43,370 nt of DNA from Gnetum montanum. Taxonomy: Eukaryota > Streptophyta > Gnetopsida > Gnetales > Gnetaceae. Shown piece by piece: positions 33,740 to 43,370 of this stretch (its first letter is position 1; each line of letters starts with the position of its first letter). The translations under genes were made by a program, and so were the position numbers. The notes under the pieces were generated by a model, which was not told the DNA's origin, searched no databases, and was given only the letters and a program-made list of their open reading frames with translations. The stretch lies in assembly GCA_015680685.1 (NCBI GenBank), contig MNCI01034206.1, positions 224,228 to 267,597 on the forward strand, read 5' to 3'.

Positions 33740-35170
33740 TACGTTTATTCAATGATGAACATGACTGTAACACGAATTTTTGCTGCCAGGAAATTATGTA
33801 CGGCTGATGTGCATAATCTTGTTCATGTCATGTCTTCTCTGTTGTCTGGTCACCTACGCAAAATTTTCGTTCTTCCAAAAGATGCGACACCTTGCGTGCT
33901 TGATAAGTCATTAGAGTTTTTGCGGCCATGGTGGGTAGGTGACAAAAAGGGGAAAAAAACGAAAACAAGGAAGAAAACAGGGAAAACATGGCTTCTGCAA
34001 TTTGTAGAATTGTTTAAGGCTCGGTAAGTTAGTCGAGTAAACCAAAAACTCGAGAAAAAAATCGCCTAGTCGTGCAAGCTATTTGAAAAAGTCATAAAAA
34101 ATCAACCTGAAAAACTAAATTTGCTTGAGAAAACTGGGGGAGGAAAATGCTCAGCTGACTAAAGCTGAATCTGCCCGTGTTAATTCTATCCAGCTACGGA
34201 AGCAGACCATCAATCTGCTGTTCGGAGACAACAGTGACTTGTAGCAGCATCAAATCCATTATTCCAATTCCAGAACGTAAGAATTGGGTTCTGTGTTTTC
34301 GAACCTTTACAGTGAAACAAAAACAATTAAAGTCAATTTACTGGTTCAAATACAGTGTTAAAATTTCTCAGAAAAATGCCGGGAGTAGAATCGGGTTAAT
34401 GCATCCATATCTAATATTTTGCCGAAGGCAGAGGGTAAAAACCGTGTCAGGGGCTAATATACTTCGTATCCTTCCTCTTCTTCTTCTTATTATTATTATT
34501 TACTTACTGTAATGGTACTCACGTTTTAAATCTGCTTGCAGTCGCCCAAGTCCTCTTTGACCATGACTGAAAGTAACCCATACGTTTGAAATCATTGGCG
34601 TATTAAATGTAGAGACTGAAGTCTGCTGGGTCGCTTCTTGGGCCCGGATTAGTCGGGTCTCTAGATATTGTTACAGGGCTTTGAACTGAACATTTCCACG
34701 GTGCAAAGTGTACGAGGTAACTAGATGTGCTACGCTAGATGCTAAGAAATGATGATAGGTTGTCTTAATGATAAGACTTTTCATTTAGTTGATATAAGTT
34801 AATGAAAAAAGGATTAACATCAGAAAAAATAAGACAGTTTAAATCATAGTGACTAAAATTTTCTAAGTAAACAGAATACTTCCTTAACAATGTTGTTAGA
34901 TATCTACCACTTTGATAGATTACCTAAGCTTCTAGTGCTCATTTTAGTTACTTAGCCCCACTTGACCTTATAACTTGGATAGCCATAAAGTGATGTTCAT
35001 ATTACCCCACTTAAGTATATTTATTGTTCGTATTACCTCACTTACATTCATATTGCTCCGTTTAAGTATATTTATATATCATCCATACAGTTAAGCCAAT
35101 AAGCTACATAGGCTTGAGTTACAAAAGTTCAACTTAAAGTTACTTTTGACTTGTGAAACAACCACTTTAA
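33740..35170. other. Intergenic, nothing recognised
   Basis: A Lys-rich open stretch (to 34027) and scattered short frames show no known domain. A TTCTTATTATTATTATTTA simple tract lies near 34484. Confidence 0.4.
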
Positions 35171-35180
35171 ACTTTAAACA

Positions 35181-35310
35181 ATGAGGTATTACTCTAGTAG
35201 TAAGACTTTTGAAAGTTCCAAGTTATGGGTTCAATTCCAATGGGCAATGCTAAATTATAAAGTTCTAATTGGATTATATATCTTGGAGTGTGCCTATATT
35301 ACCATCACTC
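35181..35310 (+). mobile_element. Possible tRNA-derived SINE relic
   Basis: A TAGTAGTAAGA stretch at 35196-35206 (A-box-like) is followed 22 bases later by GGTTCAATTCC at 35228-35238, a near-perfect pol III B box. The part after it (GCAATGCTAAATTATAAAGT...TATATCTTGG) recurs diverged near 23655-23705. Ends and target duplication are not visible. Confidence 0.35.
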
Positions 35311-35535
35311 AATATTTTCCCTAATTATTATGGCAAGGTTTTTGTTTCTCAAGTCTTGAGTCTAGGGAAACCTAGATTTGAGCTACACTCTTAGGGAGAT
35401 GAGATATCACCCTCTTACCATTCTCAAGAAACTTTATAGAGATAAAAAATCAGCTTTTTATCAACCATAATAATGTACCCAGATGTTAGCTTGGAGCCAT
35501 GTCCCAAGAATGGATAAGCAATTGAGTATTCCTTT

Positions 35536-35623
35536 AAAGAAAACAAGGCAAAATTTCAATAAAATTAAGCTACCAACTAAAAGAAAACAAGGAAAAATTT
35601 CAATAAAATTAAGCTACCAACTA
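35536..35623. repeat. 44-bp tandem duplication
   Basis: AAAGAAAACAAGG-AAAATTTC...AAGCTACCAACT is present twice with about one difference. Confidence 0.9.
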
Positions 35624-35893
35624 AAAGAAAAATTAAACGGCCCTTTTTTTAATGTGTTCATGAAATAAAAAAACAGAGGACAAGGGTTCTCAAACGTTCA
35701 CATCCTGAAAGTTCAATAAAACTATAAAAGGAAGCATGTTCTTGCCTTTACAGATCGCATGCCGTGTCTAAAAAATAATGAAAATATGTCAATATTCAAC
35801 TATATATTATTGCCATACCTTTTGCAGCACACAGCTCTTAGAGAAAATTTCAGACAGATTTACAAAATAAAAAGAAAAAGAAAAGCTTTAATC

Positions 35894-35969
35894 AGAAGAA
35901 ATTGATTTCCTGCTGTAGCTGAAGATAAATAGAAGAAATTGATTTCCTGCTGTAGCTGAAGATAAATAG
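35894..35969. repeat. 37-bp tandem duplication
   Basis: AGAAGAAATTGATTTCCTGC...GAAGATAAAT is present twice with no visible difference. Confidence 0.9.
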
Positions 35970-36241
35970 GCGAACTCCTCTTGCTCTTGTAATTTTCGTA
36001 ATTTTATCTCCAAATTTTACACGTTCAAAAACTTCAGATACCACTTTGTCCTCGAAAATTTTTATACCTGAGAAATCTTATTTCCTAGCATTAATGAAAA
36101 GCAATCATGGCTGTTTGGCTTCTAACCAGAACATCAAAAACATTTGCATCATGGATGATTATCCCTGCGGTAAGAAAGAGGAGTCCTATCGGAAATTCGG
36201 CATTACCAGTGGAGTAAAAACTGTGGATTGGATTTCCAACG

Positions 36242-36850
36242 TTAATTGAATACATGATTGAATTTGGGCAATGAATCTGTAGAACCCGGACGTGCAACTC
36301 TCTGGCACTGCATTGAATTTCGCCTGCCCTTAATCAAAGAAACAATGTCGCCCAAATTACTGTCCATTCTCAAGATTGTAGATTCAAGGCCAGCGAGTTT
36401 GGCTCCCTGGTCAGCCAGAGAACAGGAAACTGAATTGACGTAATTTTTCAGAACAGTTGTTTGGTCGCAGATGGAAGATATCTTCTCTCGCATCTGTTTT
36501 TCGAATTCATGCCTTCTTCTCAGGTCATCCGCCATTAATGACAGCAGAGAAAGAAATCTTTCTTCCATTTGCCGGACTCTTTTCTCTTGTTTCTTGCCTC
36601 CTCGAGCCTCGATGCTTTCATTGTTTTCGGAATGAATTTCAACTGATTCAGCAGTCTCTTCTTCTTCTTTCTCCACTTGTACTCGGCGTTTGAGTGCCTT
36701 TGCAAGTGATTCGATTTCGTCTTTGCTGATTTTGGAGAGTGAACTCCATGTTGTTTCGTCGTCCTCCTTGTATGGAGTCCCTGGAATTGGAACTAATATA
36801 TCTTCCAGAAGTAACTCTGGAGTTTTTGGAGTATTTTGTTCCTGTTCCAT
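36242..36850 (-). CDS. Acidic coiled-coil protein of unknown function, single exon
   Basis: An uninterrupted 202-codon frame starts MEQEQNTPKTPELLLEDIL. Residues 1-45 are Pro/Glu/Thr-rich and contain VPIPGTPYKEDDETTW. Residues 45-75 include a DEIESLAKALKRR helix and an acidic EKEEEETAESVEI run. Residues 85-165 are rich in Arg, Glu, Met and Leu (KKQEKRVRQMEERFLSLLSL) with heptad-like spacing, suggesting a coiled coil. The tail is basic and Ser-rich. There is no signal peptide or membrane segment, so it is probably cytosolic or nuclear. TATAAATT on the minus strand at 36936-36943 lies about 85 bases before the ATG. I do not recognise the family. Codon-like composition and an intact frame argue for a real gene. 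Confidence 0.6.
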   Translation of the reverse strand: MEQEQNTPKTPELLLEDILVPIPGTPYKEDDETTWSSLSKISKDEIESLAKALKRRVQVEKEEEETAESVEIHSENNESIEARGGKKQEKRVRQMEERFLSLLSLMADDLRRRHEFEKQMREKISSICDQTTVLKNYVNSVSCSLADQGAKLAGLESTILRMDSNLGDIVSLIKGRRNSMQCQRVARPGSTDSLPKFNHVFN

Positions 36851-36935
36851 AGGAGAAAAGGTTGGTTATACTGATTGCAGAGATTCAATGCTTTTCCTTC
36901 TCTTTGCCTCTGTTAAGTTGCTGAAATGAGTTTCC

Positions 36936-36943
36936 AATTTATA
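36936..36943 (-). promoter_or_regulatory. TATA box of the coiled-coil gene
   Basis: Minus strand TATAAATT at the expected distance from the start at 36850; it supports transcription of that frame. Confidence 0.4.
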
Positions 36944-37008
36944 CCTATTTGTTTGAGACCGTAGGAATTCTCAGTCCATGACGAACTGGATACCTTCCGT
37001 TCATCTTT

Positions 37009-37086
37009 CCCATTCTCCCTTTTCAAGTAAAATATCCCATTCTCCCTTTTCAAGTAAAATACAGGACCCAGTAAAATACAGGACCC
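37009..37086. repeat. Two adjoining short tandem duplications (27 bp and 17 bp)
   Basis: CCCATTCTCCCTTTTCAAGT... is doubled at 37009-37062, and AGTAAAATACAGGACCC is doubled at 37053-37086. They overlap by a few bases. They lie just upstream of the coiled-coil gene. Confidence 0.9.
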
Positions 37087-37605
37087 ATTTCAAAGAACAA
37101 ATGAGACCCTGTCGCTTCATGTACATTGGATCTTTCAGTTTTACAGCTCTTCGCAGTTTCCTTTCTTTATCACATGGTTCTTTGGAGTCTGGAATGCATA
37201 TCTTTGATGAATAAATGAACATATAATAATGGATATGAATAAACATTACGTTAGAAAGGCCATCAATAAGCAAGGAAAGATAAGACTTTGATTCTCGGGC
37301 GATTTGCTTCGAAGCATTGATGACTCGTAAACTGTGAACACATTAGAATGCTTTGACATTTCAAACTTGAAATTGTGGTCAAGTTTTCTGATGGTAACAC
37401 GAGCTGTAAATTGGCATGGAAATGGAAATGATTACTTATATCTTTGTGAGGCCACCAAGGGTTTATGGGGCAAAAATGTTTTATTACAAGGCTTTGATAT
37501 GGTCATGATGGGTCTTAATACTTCATTAAGAAAATGACTTAAAATTGACACTTCCAACTAAAACAAATATGGCAAAGTTATTACCTGAATGATATATATA
37601 AGTCT
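37087..37605. other. Intergenic, nothing recognised
   Basis: Short open stretches only (the longest is about 67 codons near 37334-37537) with no domain. Confidence 0.4.
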
Positions 37606-37609
37606 AAGA

Positions 37610-37685
37610 GCATTAAAGAAATGACAATTTATAAATATATGCTCTTCATCTTCCACTTTTGCATTCGTAAAAAATCTACAAATGT
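37610..37685 (-). pseudogene. LINE relic: second half of zf-RVT zinc region
   Basis: The minus strand encodes KVEDEEHIFINCHFFNAL, matching the E-x-x-EHLF-x-x-C motif of the zinc-binding domain at the end of plant L1 ORF2. Flanking sequence to about 37900 is decayed. Confidence 0.45.
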
Positions 37686-38139
37686 GTTATTCTCTTTGAA
37701 AATTAATCCATTTCCCTTTTTCAATCACTAGATAGTGAGATCCCACATGTGCATGTAAGATTGCCATTTTACTTTATCTACAAATACCAACAAATAAATA
37801 AGAGGTATTTAAGTTAAGGATTCTCCTCAAATTTGTTGCAAATAAAATTGCTTTTTGCCATATGATTGTTCCCACATGCGCTTCAATGCATTTTGTCTTA
37901 TCTTTGTTTTCAGATTCTTAAAGTTCAAATTTAAATCTTGATCTTTAATATTTCATTTTTAGAGCCATTTTTTTTTTCATCTTTGAACAACCATCTGTTG
38001 ATGTCAACCCTCCCATGCTTTCATGGGGCCATGATTATCACATCTCTATTTCTCTCTCTTAATAACCACAGTAAAAATCATGTGAGTAGTTGGCATTTAA
38101 ATTGTTAGGTGGTGGTCATTAATGGTAACGATTATGGTT

Positions 38140-38259
38140 ATTAGTGGTAGAAGTTTCAGAAGTTACAGTACTTACAATCATTAGTGGTAGACGTTTTGGA
38201 AGTTATGGCGATTACAGACATTAGTGGTAGATGTTTTGGAGGTTACAAACATAGTGGGC
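38140..38259. repeat. Three copies of a 40-bp unit
   Basis: ATTAGTGGTAGA-GTTT-GAAGTTA recurs at 38140, 38180 and 38220 with exact 40-base spacing and several differences per copy. Confidence 0.85.
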
Positions 38260-38409
38260 ACTTCATTGAAAAACGTGGACATTATTACACAAGAAGTAGT
38301 GGCGGTTTCTGTAGTCGTTATATGAAACGTAGGCATCATTATGGATGGCCACAGCAGCTATAAAACCTAGGGAAAAAGGGCTCTGGTGGAATTCAAGAGG
38401 GCTCTTTCT

Positions 38410-38625
38410 ATCAATCTGGAGGGGCAACTTCCTCTCCACAAAGGATCAGCTTCCTGCTTTCTTTTCTTTTTTTGAGGCTCCTAGCTGATCTTCAAGGAGG
38501 GAGTCCCAAACAAGCTCTGGCTATTGGTCTTGGAGGGGTAGTTTCCTCTCCATTAAACAACAATTTCCTCTTTTCTTTTCTTTTCTTTATAGGTTTCCAA
38601 CTGATCTTCAAGGAAGGTCCAAAAT
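38410..38625. repeat. Diverged ~110-bp tandem duplication
   Basis: The order GGAGGGG-A-TTTCCTCTCCA, a CTTTTCTTTTCTTT tract and CTGATCTTCAAGGA-GG occurs twice. No coding function is evident. Confidence 0.7.
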
Positions 38626-38890
38626 AGGAGCCAACGGCTCAAAATCAAATCCTTGCGGGTCTTCTCAGCGATGACAAGAGGGTTCTTTCTCTTCTTTCTA
38701 TTTGCAACAACGTAGGCAACACAACCCATATGTAGGACATGAGACATGCGATTTTCTTTGGGCAGGAAAATTTTCTCGGTGGTGCAAATGTGAGTGGATG
38801 ATTGTCCTCTCTATGACAGTGCATAAAAGGTGGCAGACAGTGGCAGACTTTGAGGATCACAGTTGCTACCCTGTGTGGACTGCGATGGGT

Positions 38891-38930
38891 AATCTCTCTC
38901 CCTCTCTTTCTCTCTCTCTCCCTCTCTTGC
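38891..38930. repeat. (CT)n microsatellite, imperfect
   Basis: TCTCTCTCCCTCTCTTTCTC-type run of about 40 bases. Confidence 0.85.
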
Positions 38931-39171
38931 AGTGATCGCAATCTTCTTGCCCAATAGGGGATACCATTGGTAGTCACAGACCAGCAGCATCAACGGGATT
39001 AGGGAAAATTCATTTCTTTTAGTTACTTATTGTATTGAAGATAATTATTTAATTTAAATTCTAGATTTCTTTTTAATTTCTTATTTGCAAAAGACCATGT
39101 AGCCCTCTCCAACTAAGACTATTCCCGAGGTTTCCGTACCCATACGAGAGGTGCCCTAGGCAATAGTCTCC

Positions 39172-40176
39172 TGATGAGAGTGTTTACTCTAATAATTAGA
39201 GCGGTTATTATTGGAGTGATTACTCTAATTATTAAAGCAATTATTATTGGAGCACTTACTCTAATAATTAAAGTGGTTATTATTAGAGTGATTACTCTAA
39301 TTATTAGAGCACTCTAATAATTAGAGTGGTTATTATTAGAGTGGTTCCTCTAATTATTAGAGCAGTTATTCTAATTATTAGAGTGGTTACTCTAATTATT
39401 AGAGTAGTGCTCCCAAGTCTATAAATACAATGCCGAAGCACACAATTGAAAAAGAAGTCTTTTGGCAGTCAAGTAGCGAAATTCTTGTAGTCTGAAAGTT
39501 AGAGTATTTTCCAAGTGCCTACAGCAGGAGGTCGAAGTGTGGATGATCTTTATTTGAGCATTGTATACCTAAGCACACCTTGTATATAGCAATAAAGATG
39601 AGTTCTTTAATTCATTCTTGCAACACTTGAGATTTGTTTTCTTACACATTTCTTTTATTTTATTTTCTTATGCATTTATTTTATCTTATGCACTTTACAT
39701 TTCTGTTATTAGCGTAGCAATTCATTTTGATCAATTAAGCAAATCGTTAAAATACACTCAGTACGATCACTTCAAGCATTCGTGTAACACTTGGTAACCC
39801 AGTAATGATTAGCATTTGGTAATCCCAGTAGTGTTGCACTGGTTCAGGATGTGTACGGCAAGTGAGAATGGATATTGGTGTTAGGATTAGTTAAAGCCTA
39901 GTTAATGAGTAGTTAAGATAAATTAGTCACTTAGTTATCTCTCTTCTCCCTTATTAGCATAGGACATAAAAATATTAAAGATATAAAAATCATATGCCTC
40001 AAGCTTACTTAACCATACAATCGTGACATACAAGTAAGCTTGGGAAAACAATCATCAACCAACCCATCCTTATTCCAGAAGGGCGCATAAGCACTTAGTC
40101 CTTGGAATTTAACCAGATCATGCGTGAAATGCTCGTATTCATATGGTTGAGTGTAGGGGTACCTCGCCACTCATCA
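39172..40176 (+). mobile_element. Complete solo LTR with TCTCC target duplication
   Basis: It starts TGATGAGAG and ends CACTCATCA, and TCTCC flanks it exactly on both sides (39167-39171 and 40177-40181). The R/U5 half matches the LTR at 3781-4627 (opposite strand) and the fragment at 23232-23560. A TATA box CTATAAATA (39419-39427) and a polyadenylation signal AATAAA (39591-39596) mark the R region. No internal element sequence is present, so the full element was removed by LTR-LTR recombination. At 1005 bp it is longer than the 847-bp relative because of a larger U3. Confidence 0.9.
39180..39412. repeat. Palindromic CTCTAATAATTAGAG array in solo-LTR U3
   Basis: A ~36-bp unit made of TACTCTAATAATTAGAG and GTGGTTATTATTAGAGTGAT recurs about six times, many half-units being self-complementary. 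It ends just before the TATA box, as the unrelated palindromes do in the LTR at 3781-4627. Confidence 0.85.
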
Positions 40177-40239
40177 TCTCCTAAAACGAGTTTTCTTTCC
40201 CGGTGTTGGTGCGACCAAAATTTATGCATCAACATCATC

Positions 40240-42830
40240 CTTTTTCTTGAGTAACCTTATAAACTTCTATGGATAGGTGGACACCAAGCCTAGCATGCAT
40301 CTGTTTATGAAACTATAGAAATTTCTGAAGAGCTACAATTTCTATGCATAGTATATCTATTTTTATTAATAAAATATCATATAGAGTTTGAGCTTTTACT
40401 TGAAATGAAAATTGTTTTTAGACATATTCCAAATGTTTCCATTGCACTATAGGTAAATTAGGTCCATAATTTTCATAATCCTATAATAGAACTAGTTGAA
40501 CAAGTTAATTGTACATTTGTTTGTGAACATCCCATGCCCAAATATGTTCTTAAACATATTTATTACAAACTAAATATAAAACATGCATACTATTTGAAAC
40601 CCTCTAAACAATATAATCTTCCTAAGAATATCTATTTGAAATTGAGATACCTAAATCCTTATATAAGGAGGCAATTTTTATTTTCTCTTACCCAATATAA
40701 AAATCATCTACAAAAGATATTATACCAAACACAATCATTTTGATTTTACTAACATTAACTTTCATTCTTAAGACATCATAAAAATCATCTCAAATTTGAA
40801 GCATAAACTTCATTTGAACTTTAGTTTTTGCTATAAGAACTACATCATCAACAAATATTAAAATATCAACAAATAGAAGTTCTTTAGGAATATTAATATC
40901 TTGTAGTCACCTCTAAAATTTATATTGAATAACAATGTTAAAAGCTTTGGAAAAATCCACAAAGCAAAGATAAACCTTATTAGATAATCCTTTAACCTCA
41001 TCTATAAATTATTTTAATGTAATCAAGTGATCCAATGTAGAGCAATGTTGTTTGAAACCTACTTGTGAACTTGACCAAACATTATTTAATTCTACCTAAC
41101 TATTAAGCCTTCTCTTAAGGATATTGCCTAATAATTTTGCAAGGAGGTGAGTGATCATAATGAGCCTATACTTGTTAAGGTTATTTCTATAATTTTGTTT
41201 TTGAACAACATTACTACTCTACTAATGCACTAATCTTCTAGAAGCTTATTCTACATAGTTGTATTTAAAAGGTTACAAACTTTTGTACAAACCATGGTTC
41301 CTCCCCATTTAAGCAACTTTCCATACAAGCCTAAATCATTTGTTGCTTTGTCAAATGCTAGTCAATCTATCTGTTCTTCTATCTTAGTTTAAGTTATGTA
41401 TACAAGCACCTAAGAGGTGGGGTGCATATAGATAACATGTTCATGTTTAAAGAGAGCTCCAAAGAAATTAGTAATTTTTTAAAAAATCAAAATTCTAAGG
41501 TTATTCATCTTTTTGACAAAAATGTTTCCAAAATGCCTTAGGATTCTTCTTAATCATATTGAGGAGTTATGCTTGATACTCCTTGATAAATTTTCTTTTC
41601 TTCCATTGAATAATATTCTTGTATATTTTAATGACCTCTAGATCATGATTAGCTCTTTTAGGTTACAATCATGCTTGTATACACTCAATATCAAACCACA
41701 AGTTTTTTTCTCCAAGTTTTGACAGTGATGTCATATTGGAAGAAATCATTACGAAAACTTCTATAATGTTATTATGATCCTCATTGTGAGCTCAAAGTCT
41801 ATTGGCTTTCTCTCTATATTTTTGTTGATGATTATTTGTTAATTTAACATTATACATTCTTTTGCTTCTCATAGTAGTCTTGCATATAGCTTTGATATTA
41901 AAAATGATACAATGGTTTAATGATTCAAATAATCCATCACTAACAACCAAATTAGAAATTATGTCTAAACTGTCATGAGTGCAAACAGGTTGGTCAATTA
42001 CTAATTTCATTTGGAAACCTTCAAAAGTGTATGACATCGAATTTTGATGTTTGGAAATACCATTAAGGACTAAAAGATCAAAGAAAATTTTCCAAGAGAT
42101 TAATTCTTAGCCAAATCTATTTTTACAAATATTAAAATAAACATGTGTATATTTCTCATATATCAAATAATTGAAATATGTTCTACACTAATCCAAAACT
42201 AAAACTTCTTCAGAAGTAATGCAAGCATTAGAATCTTCACAAATAATTACCTTTCCAGTATGTGCAAGTTTAGTAATATCATTTTCTAAATATTGAAATA
42301 GATGTTATTTAGAATATTCAAAGCCATCATAAATTAAAATATTTTATGGAGTAAAGTAATAGAAAATAAGAAAAAATAATGCTTATTGATGCTATAGTTT
42401 GTAATCATACATATTGCTTATGCTCATTAGTTTTATAACAATCTACACAATGCATAAAGTCATCTCTTGTCTCCCAAGTTTCAACTAACTCAAAAATGTC
42501 AAAAGTAGCAAAAAATTTTAGACTATATAAAGGTACTTCTTTACTAGCAATTGATCCTTTAATATTTAAATAGCTATAATGTAAAGTTTCTATAGGTTTT
42601 CTAAAATTTTTTTAACATACCTTGTATTGTTAATAATTGCAACATTTCTGCTATTATTCTAGCCTTTTGAGCTGCTTTAACTTTTTGACATTCCTCAACA
42701 TGCTTTGCTAATTCATGTTTTTTAATAGCATTTTTAATATTATTTTTATACTTCCTTAGATTTTAAATTTCAATATGTTTAATAAATATTCTATATTAAA
42801 AGCTATTTTCCCCTCCAAAACCACTGCTTT
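40240..42830 (-). pseudogene. Non-LTR retrotransposon (LINE), endonuclease plus RT, decayed
   Basis: On the minus strand, from high to low coordinates: endonuclease segments FDIFELVETW (about 42500), GKVIICEDSNA (near 42250, for G-GDFNA) and SLNHCIIFNI (near 41900, for SDHCPI). Then a linker with WFDIECIQA and KNPKAFWKHF (41700-41530). RT follows, with QVGFKQHCSTLDHLITLK (about 41080-41020), motif A VYLCFVDFSKAF (40943-40976) and motif C LIFVDDVVL (40838-40862). Only about 26 residues separate motifs A and C, so motif B has been deleted. Several stops and frameshifts make it inactive. The CFVDFSKAF and FVDD motifs differ from the usual plant L1 forms. Confidence 0.7.
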
Positions 42831-43370
42831 TTCCTACATAGCATTATAAACTTCTATGAAAAAGTGTACTCTAAGTCTAAATGATGTATGTTGAAGAAAA
42901 CTATAAACTAATAATTAAGAATAATATTTTTTATAGGAAACATATTTACTTTTGCTAATGAAATATCATATAGAGTTTTGAACTTTTACATTTAATTCTT
43001 ATAGTAAAAAACATTTTTAAACATATTTTAGTTATCTTTAATATACTAAATTTTACAATCATGCAATAAAAAACTACAAGTTGATGGTACATTTACCTTT
43101 GGATGTTGCATGCCAAACATTTTTCTTGTGCCCGCCTATTACGAACACTGTGTAAAGTATATATATCATTTGAAATCCTTTAAAATATACTTGAATTTGT
43201 TTAGAATCAAGATATAAATTATCTCTTTGTAATTTGATACCACATAATCGTTTCAATAACATGAACTTTCATTCTTGAAATATAATAAAATAATGTAGGA
43301 TTTTTTGCATGTATTTTATTTAAGCTTCATTTTTTGCTATTAGGACCATATTATCACTAAGTATTAAAAT
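42831..43370 (-). pseudogene. Second copy of the same LINE, 3' part, cut by window edge
   Basis: The stretch aligns by eye with 40250-40864 in the same orientation at an offset of about 2.5 kb (shared TATAAACTTCTATG, AAATATCATATAGAGTTT, AACTTTCATTCTT and TTTTTGCTAT). The place of the RT motif C reads LSDNMVL near 43350, so the catalytic aspartates are altered. Confidence 0.7.

Noticed and set aside
38645-38977. Arg/Glu-rich minus-strand frame
   Set aside because: Its RERERERK run is only the translation of the (CT)n microsatellite.
40240-41400. Penelope-like element, known in conifers, as the identity of the right-end retroelement
   Set aside because: The CFVDFSKAF and FVDD motifs with an upstream exonuclease/endonuclease-type domain fit a LINE rather than a Penelope-type RT.
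43074-43262. Minus-strand 62-codon frame as a separate gene
   Set aside because: It lies inside the second LINE copy and aligns with non-coding or decayed sequence of the first.
1-43370. CRISPR arrays, tRNA, rRNA or bacterial-type operons
   Set aside because: No spaced identical repeats with unique spacers, no cloverleaf and no rRNA words were seen; the content is plant nuclear.

Overview
The window looks like nuclear DNA of a seed plant, most likely a conifer or other gymnosperm. This is inferred from three things: three intact or near-intact plant genes spread thinly over 43 kb, nested and strongly decayed Ty3/gypsy elements of the Athila/Tat type (one with a tRNA-Asp primer site), and long AT-rich spacers full of LINE, LTR and tandem-repeat debris. 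No database search was possible, so the species stays open.

Layout. 1-4627 (-): an Athila/Tat-like LTR element with its 5' LTR (3781-4627), primer site, gag and protease, but no reverse transcriptase or integrase before the window edge. It sits inside an older + strand element whose decayed RT, RNase H and integrase fill 4628-7640. At about 8250 a second, unrelated element (8251-18240, -) has also landed in the older one. It has two ~1.6 kb LTRs, gag and protease but again no polymerase, and a degenerate minisatellite where pol would be expected. 18241-21400 holds more decayed + strand retroelement. 21461-22608 is a ~412-bp tandem array carrying the C-terminal tail of a PIF1/Helitron-like helicase, with an assembly gap inside it. 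22620-23560 is repeat debris ending in a truncated LTR of the first element's family.

The genic part starts near 24 kb. A four-exon AWPM-19 family membrane-protein gene lies at 24920-26525 (+). An LRR receptor-like protein gene lies at 31686-33174 (+), broken by a single-base frameshift. A single-exon gene for an acidic coiled-coil protein of unknown function lies at 36242-36850 (-). The spacers here carry several exact short tandem duplications (17-59 bp), LINE zinc-finger relics, a small LTR inserted into one copy of a duplicated block, and a SINE-like piece.

The right end has a complete solo LTR (39172-40176) with an exact TCTCC target duplication, then two head-to-tail copies of a decayed non-LTR retrotransposon (about 40240 to the window end, -). 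The genes show no sign of forming a common pathway. The most interesting material is in the mobile elements: two polymerase-less gag-protease elements, LTR promoters made of exchangeable palindrome arrays, and nonsense-dominated decay of pol.
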